Positions 42,096-43,032 of a stretch of DNA of 43,032 bases are shown here, piece after piece. Each line of letters opens with the position of its first letter. Within the stretch, counting starts at the first letter, position 1. The notes below the pieces were generated by a model that was not told where the DNA came from, did no database searches, and worked only from the letters and a program-made list of their open reading frames with translations. This stretch comes from Leeuwenhoekiella sp. (GTDB taxonomy: Bacteria; Bacteroidota; Bacteroidia; Flavobacteriales; Flavobacteriaceae). Made by a program: the position numbers and the translations under genes. The stretch spans positions 1-43,032 of the forward strand of contig DRGP01000107.1 of assembly GCA_011050015.1 (NCBI GenBank), written 5' to 3'.

Positions 42096-42686
42096 CTAAT
42101 TTTCAACTAAATTAACCGTATAGGAGCCATTACCACTTTTTATCTGAAAACTACCTTCATCCTCAATAGTAAAACTGCTGTCCTTAAAATCCAGATATTT
42201 GACCTCGCTATTGGGCAGTTTATTTGCTTTCCCCATCGTTGAACCTAATAGCTTAGTCTCTTTATTCAAATAGCTTACACCCACTATATCCCGGTTATTT
42301 TCAAAGATTATATATTGAATTAAACAATCACAGGGTAAAGGTTTTGGCGGGATGGGAATAGGCCTAGCCCGGATCCTCAAGCTTTTAAGATCGGCTGTGT
42401 TTTCAATTTGTGTCTGATAATTTTCTTTTTGAGCAACGAGTTGATCCAATTGTTTTTTGACGTCTTTATCACCCTGATTATTATTAATTATTTCTTGCAA
42501 CTCCTTTATCTTTATTTCAAGGTTGTCAATCTCATGATTCAGATAAAACTTTCTGAGATCACCTTCGTAAATAAAGTTTTTATCGGTAAGCACTACGCTA
42601 CCGTTGTTTTTTTCTTCTTGCGCAGACCCGCACGACTGAAGAAAAAAGAAGGAACAAAATAGAAAAAAAAGGATTTTTGTCTTCAT
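42096..42686 (-). CDS. Coiled-coil lipoprotein of unknown function
   Basis: Not recognised. A 196-residue lipoprotein: signal with lipobox LQSC (Cys19) and a GSAQEEKNNG linker. Residues about 45-100 form a Lys/Glu/Gln-rich coiled coil (IDNLEIKIKELQEII, then KKQLDQLVAQKENYQ). A Pro-rich joint PIPIPPKPLPCDC with a Cys-Asp-Cys follows, then a small beta-rich C-terminal domain (about 110-196; YIIFENNRDIVGVSYL, GSFQIKSGNGSYTVNL). The coiled coil may allow dimers or anchoring across the periplasm. It precedes the CHAT gene by 85 bp on the same strand, with the terminator-like hairpin between. A functional link to CHAT is only positional. Confidence 0.78.
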   Translation of the reverse strand: MKTKILFFLFCSFFFLQSCGSAQEEKNNGSVVLTDKNFIYEGDLRKFYLNHEIDNLEIKIKELQEIINNNQGDKDVKKQLDQLVAQKENYQTQIENTADLKSLRIRARPIPIPPKPLPCDCLIQYIIFENNRDIVGVSYLNKETKLLGSTMGKANKLPNSEVKYLDFKDSSFTIEDEGSFQIKSGNGSYTVNLVEN

Positions 42687-43032
42687 AATACTGATTTTTT
42701 AGGTTTTATATATTTATGTATGTATTCACCTAAAGGAGCAAAGGTTAACAGGTAATAAAAAAAATTGAACGGAAAATCTTTGATTCGCTTTTATTGTAAA
42801 AAAAGATGACTGGTGAGATCTACTTTACTCCACTATTTTCTAAAAGAACTTCAGCACCTAATCTGTAGCCCTCCGCTTCAATATCAACTGCTATCACAAA
42901 ATTTAACTATGATTTCTAACAAATTGGTTCAAAATGACAGTTTTTTAGCATTTTTATAGGAAAAACGCTTGTTCTTAAGGAAGAAAATATCCTTTTTAAA
43001 ATACTTACTGATGGTGAATCCTTCCGTATTTC
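42687..43032. other. Right-edge region, 346 bp, no firm gene
   Basis: AT-rich. On the minus strand, TAACCTTTG near 42733-42741 is a one-base-off promoter-like box about 50 nt before the lipoprotein ATG. A minus-strand frame is open from the right edge to a TGA at 42931-42929 and could be the last 33 codons of a gene outside the window, but this is too short to call. Confidence 0.35.

Noticed and set aside
37841-42686. CRISPR-linked (type III-E) TPR-CHAT system
   Set aside because: No repeat array, Cas7-fusion effector or other cas gene is present; the protein has a signal peptide and membrane helix, unlike the cytosolic CRISPR-associated form. Only the protease/anti-sigma logic is similar.
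42929-43030. Minus-strand open frame running in from the right edge
   Set aside because: Only 33 codons are visible, without a recognisable motif; it may be the end of a gene outside the window but cannot be supported.
1-43032. tRNA, rRNA, insertion sequences, prophage or integration sites
   Set aside because: I looked for transposase or integrase proteins, tRNA-like cloverleaf ends and terminal repeats and saw none; the gene content is ordinary chromosome.

Overview
The window looks like chromosomal DNA of a (probably marine) member of the Flavobacteriaceae, phylum Bacteroidota. The signs are a type IX secretion C-terminal sorting domain, a SusC/SusD pair, many lipoproteins with Bacteroidota-style signal peptides, a LytS/LytTR kinase-regulator pair, Bacteroidota-type promoters (TAnnTTTG -7 boxes, sometimes with TTG about 20 nt upstream) and almost no Shine-Dalgarno sites. 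I see no tRNA, rRNA, CRISPR array, insertion sequence or phage gene. All function calls are read from the sequence and family knowledge; no database search was run.

Layout. 1-2.2 kb: the 3' two-thirds of acetyl-CoA synthetase, then a secreted DUF1080 (3-keto-disaccharide hydrolase family) protein. 2.4-6.2 kb: a 946-residue type IX-secreted multidomain protein and an unknown secreted protein, each followed by a hairpin terminator. 6.5-9.4 kb: a TPR histidine kinase with its LytTR response regulator. 9.5-15.4 kb: mostly single housekeeping genes (RecQ, a cystathionine gamma-synthase/lyase, a DUF3298 lipoprotein, DinB-like protein, ArsC-like protein, thioesterase), several with promoters very close to their starts. 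15.5-21.5 kb: bestrophin-like channel, azurin lipoprotein, GH37 trehalase lipoprotein and a FUSC-family membrane protein.

21.5-30.3 kb is the most coherent metabolic region: two divergent operons. The leftward one encodes a GMC oxidoreductase, a gluconate-2-dehydrogenase subunit-3-like partner with a Tat signal, and a Tat-exported TIM-barrel protein. The rightward one encodes a lipoprotein TIM-barrel protein, an NHS-type MFS transporter, a Gfo/Idh/MocA dehydrogenase, a cytosolic TIM-barrel protein and a DUF1080 lipoprotein. Together they read as a periplasmic glycoside 3-oxidation route: oxidise the glycoside at C3, cleave the 3-keto-glycoside, import the keto-sugar, and reduce or isomerise it inside the cell. 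The GMC subunit carries a C-X5-C-X3-C motif like the [3Fe-4S] ligands of FAD glucose dehydrogenase. The intergenic region holds two inverted repeats that could be operators.

30.5-32.6 kb is the conserved yicC-gmk-nadD group. 32.9-37.4 kb is a SusC/SusD-type uptake pair with no hydrolase beside it. 37.8-42.7 kb is a possible signalling module: an ECF sigma factor, a single-pass membrane protein with an anti-sigma-like layout and a TPR-like outer domain, and, convergent to them, a predicted periplasmic TPR-CHAT (caspase-like) protease preceded by a coiled-coil lipoprotein gene. A textbook intrinsic-terminator hairpin directly abuts the likely start codon of the CHAT gene. This module, which resembles the logic of CRISPR-associated TPR-CHAT/anti-sigma systems but has no CRISPR component here, is the strongest candidate for an undescribed system.
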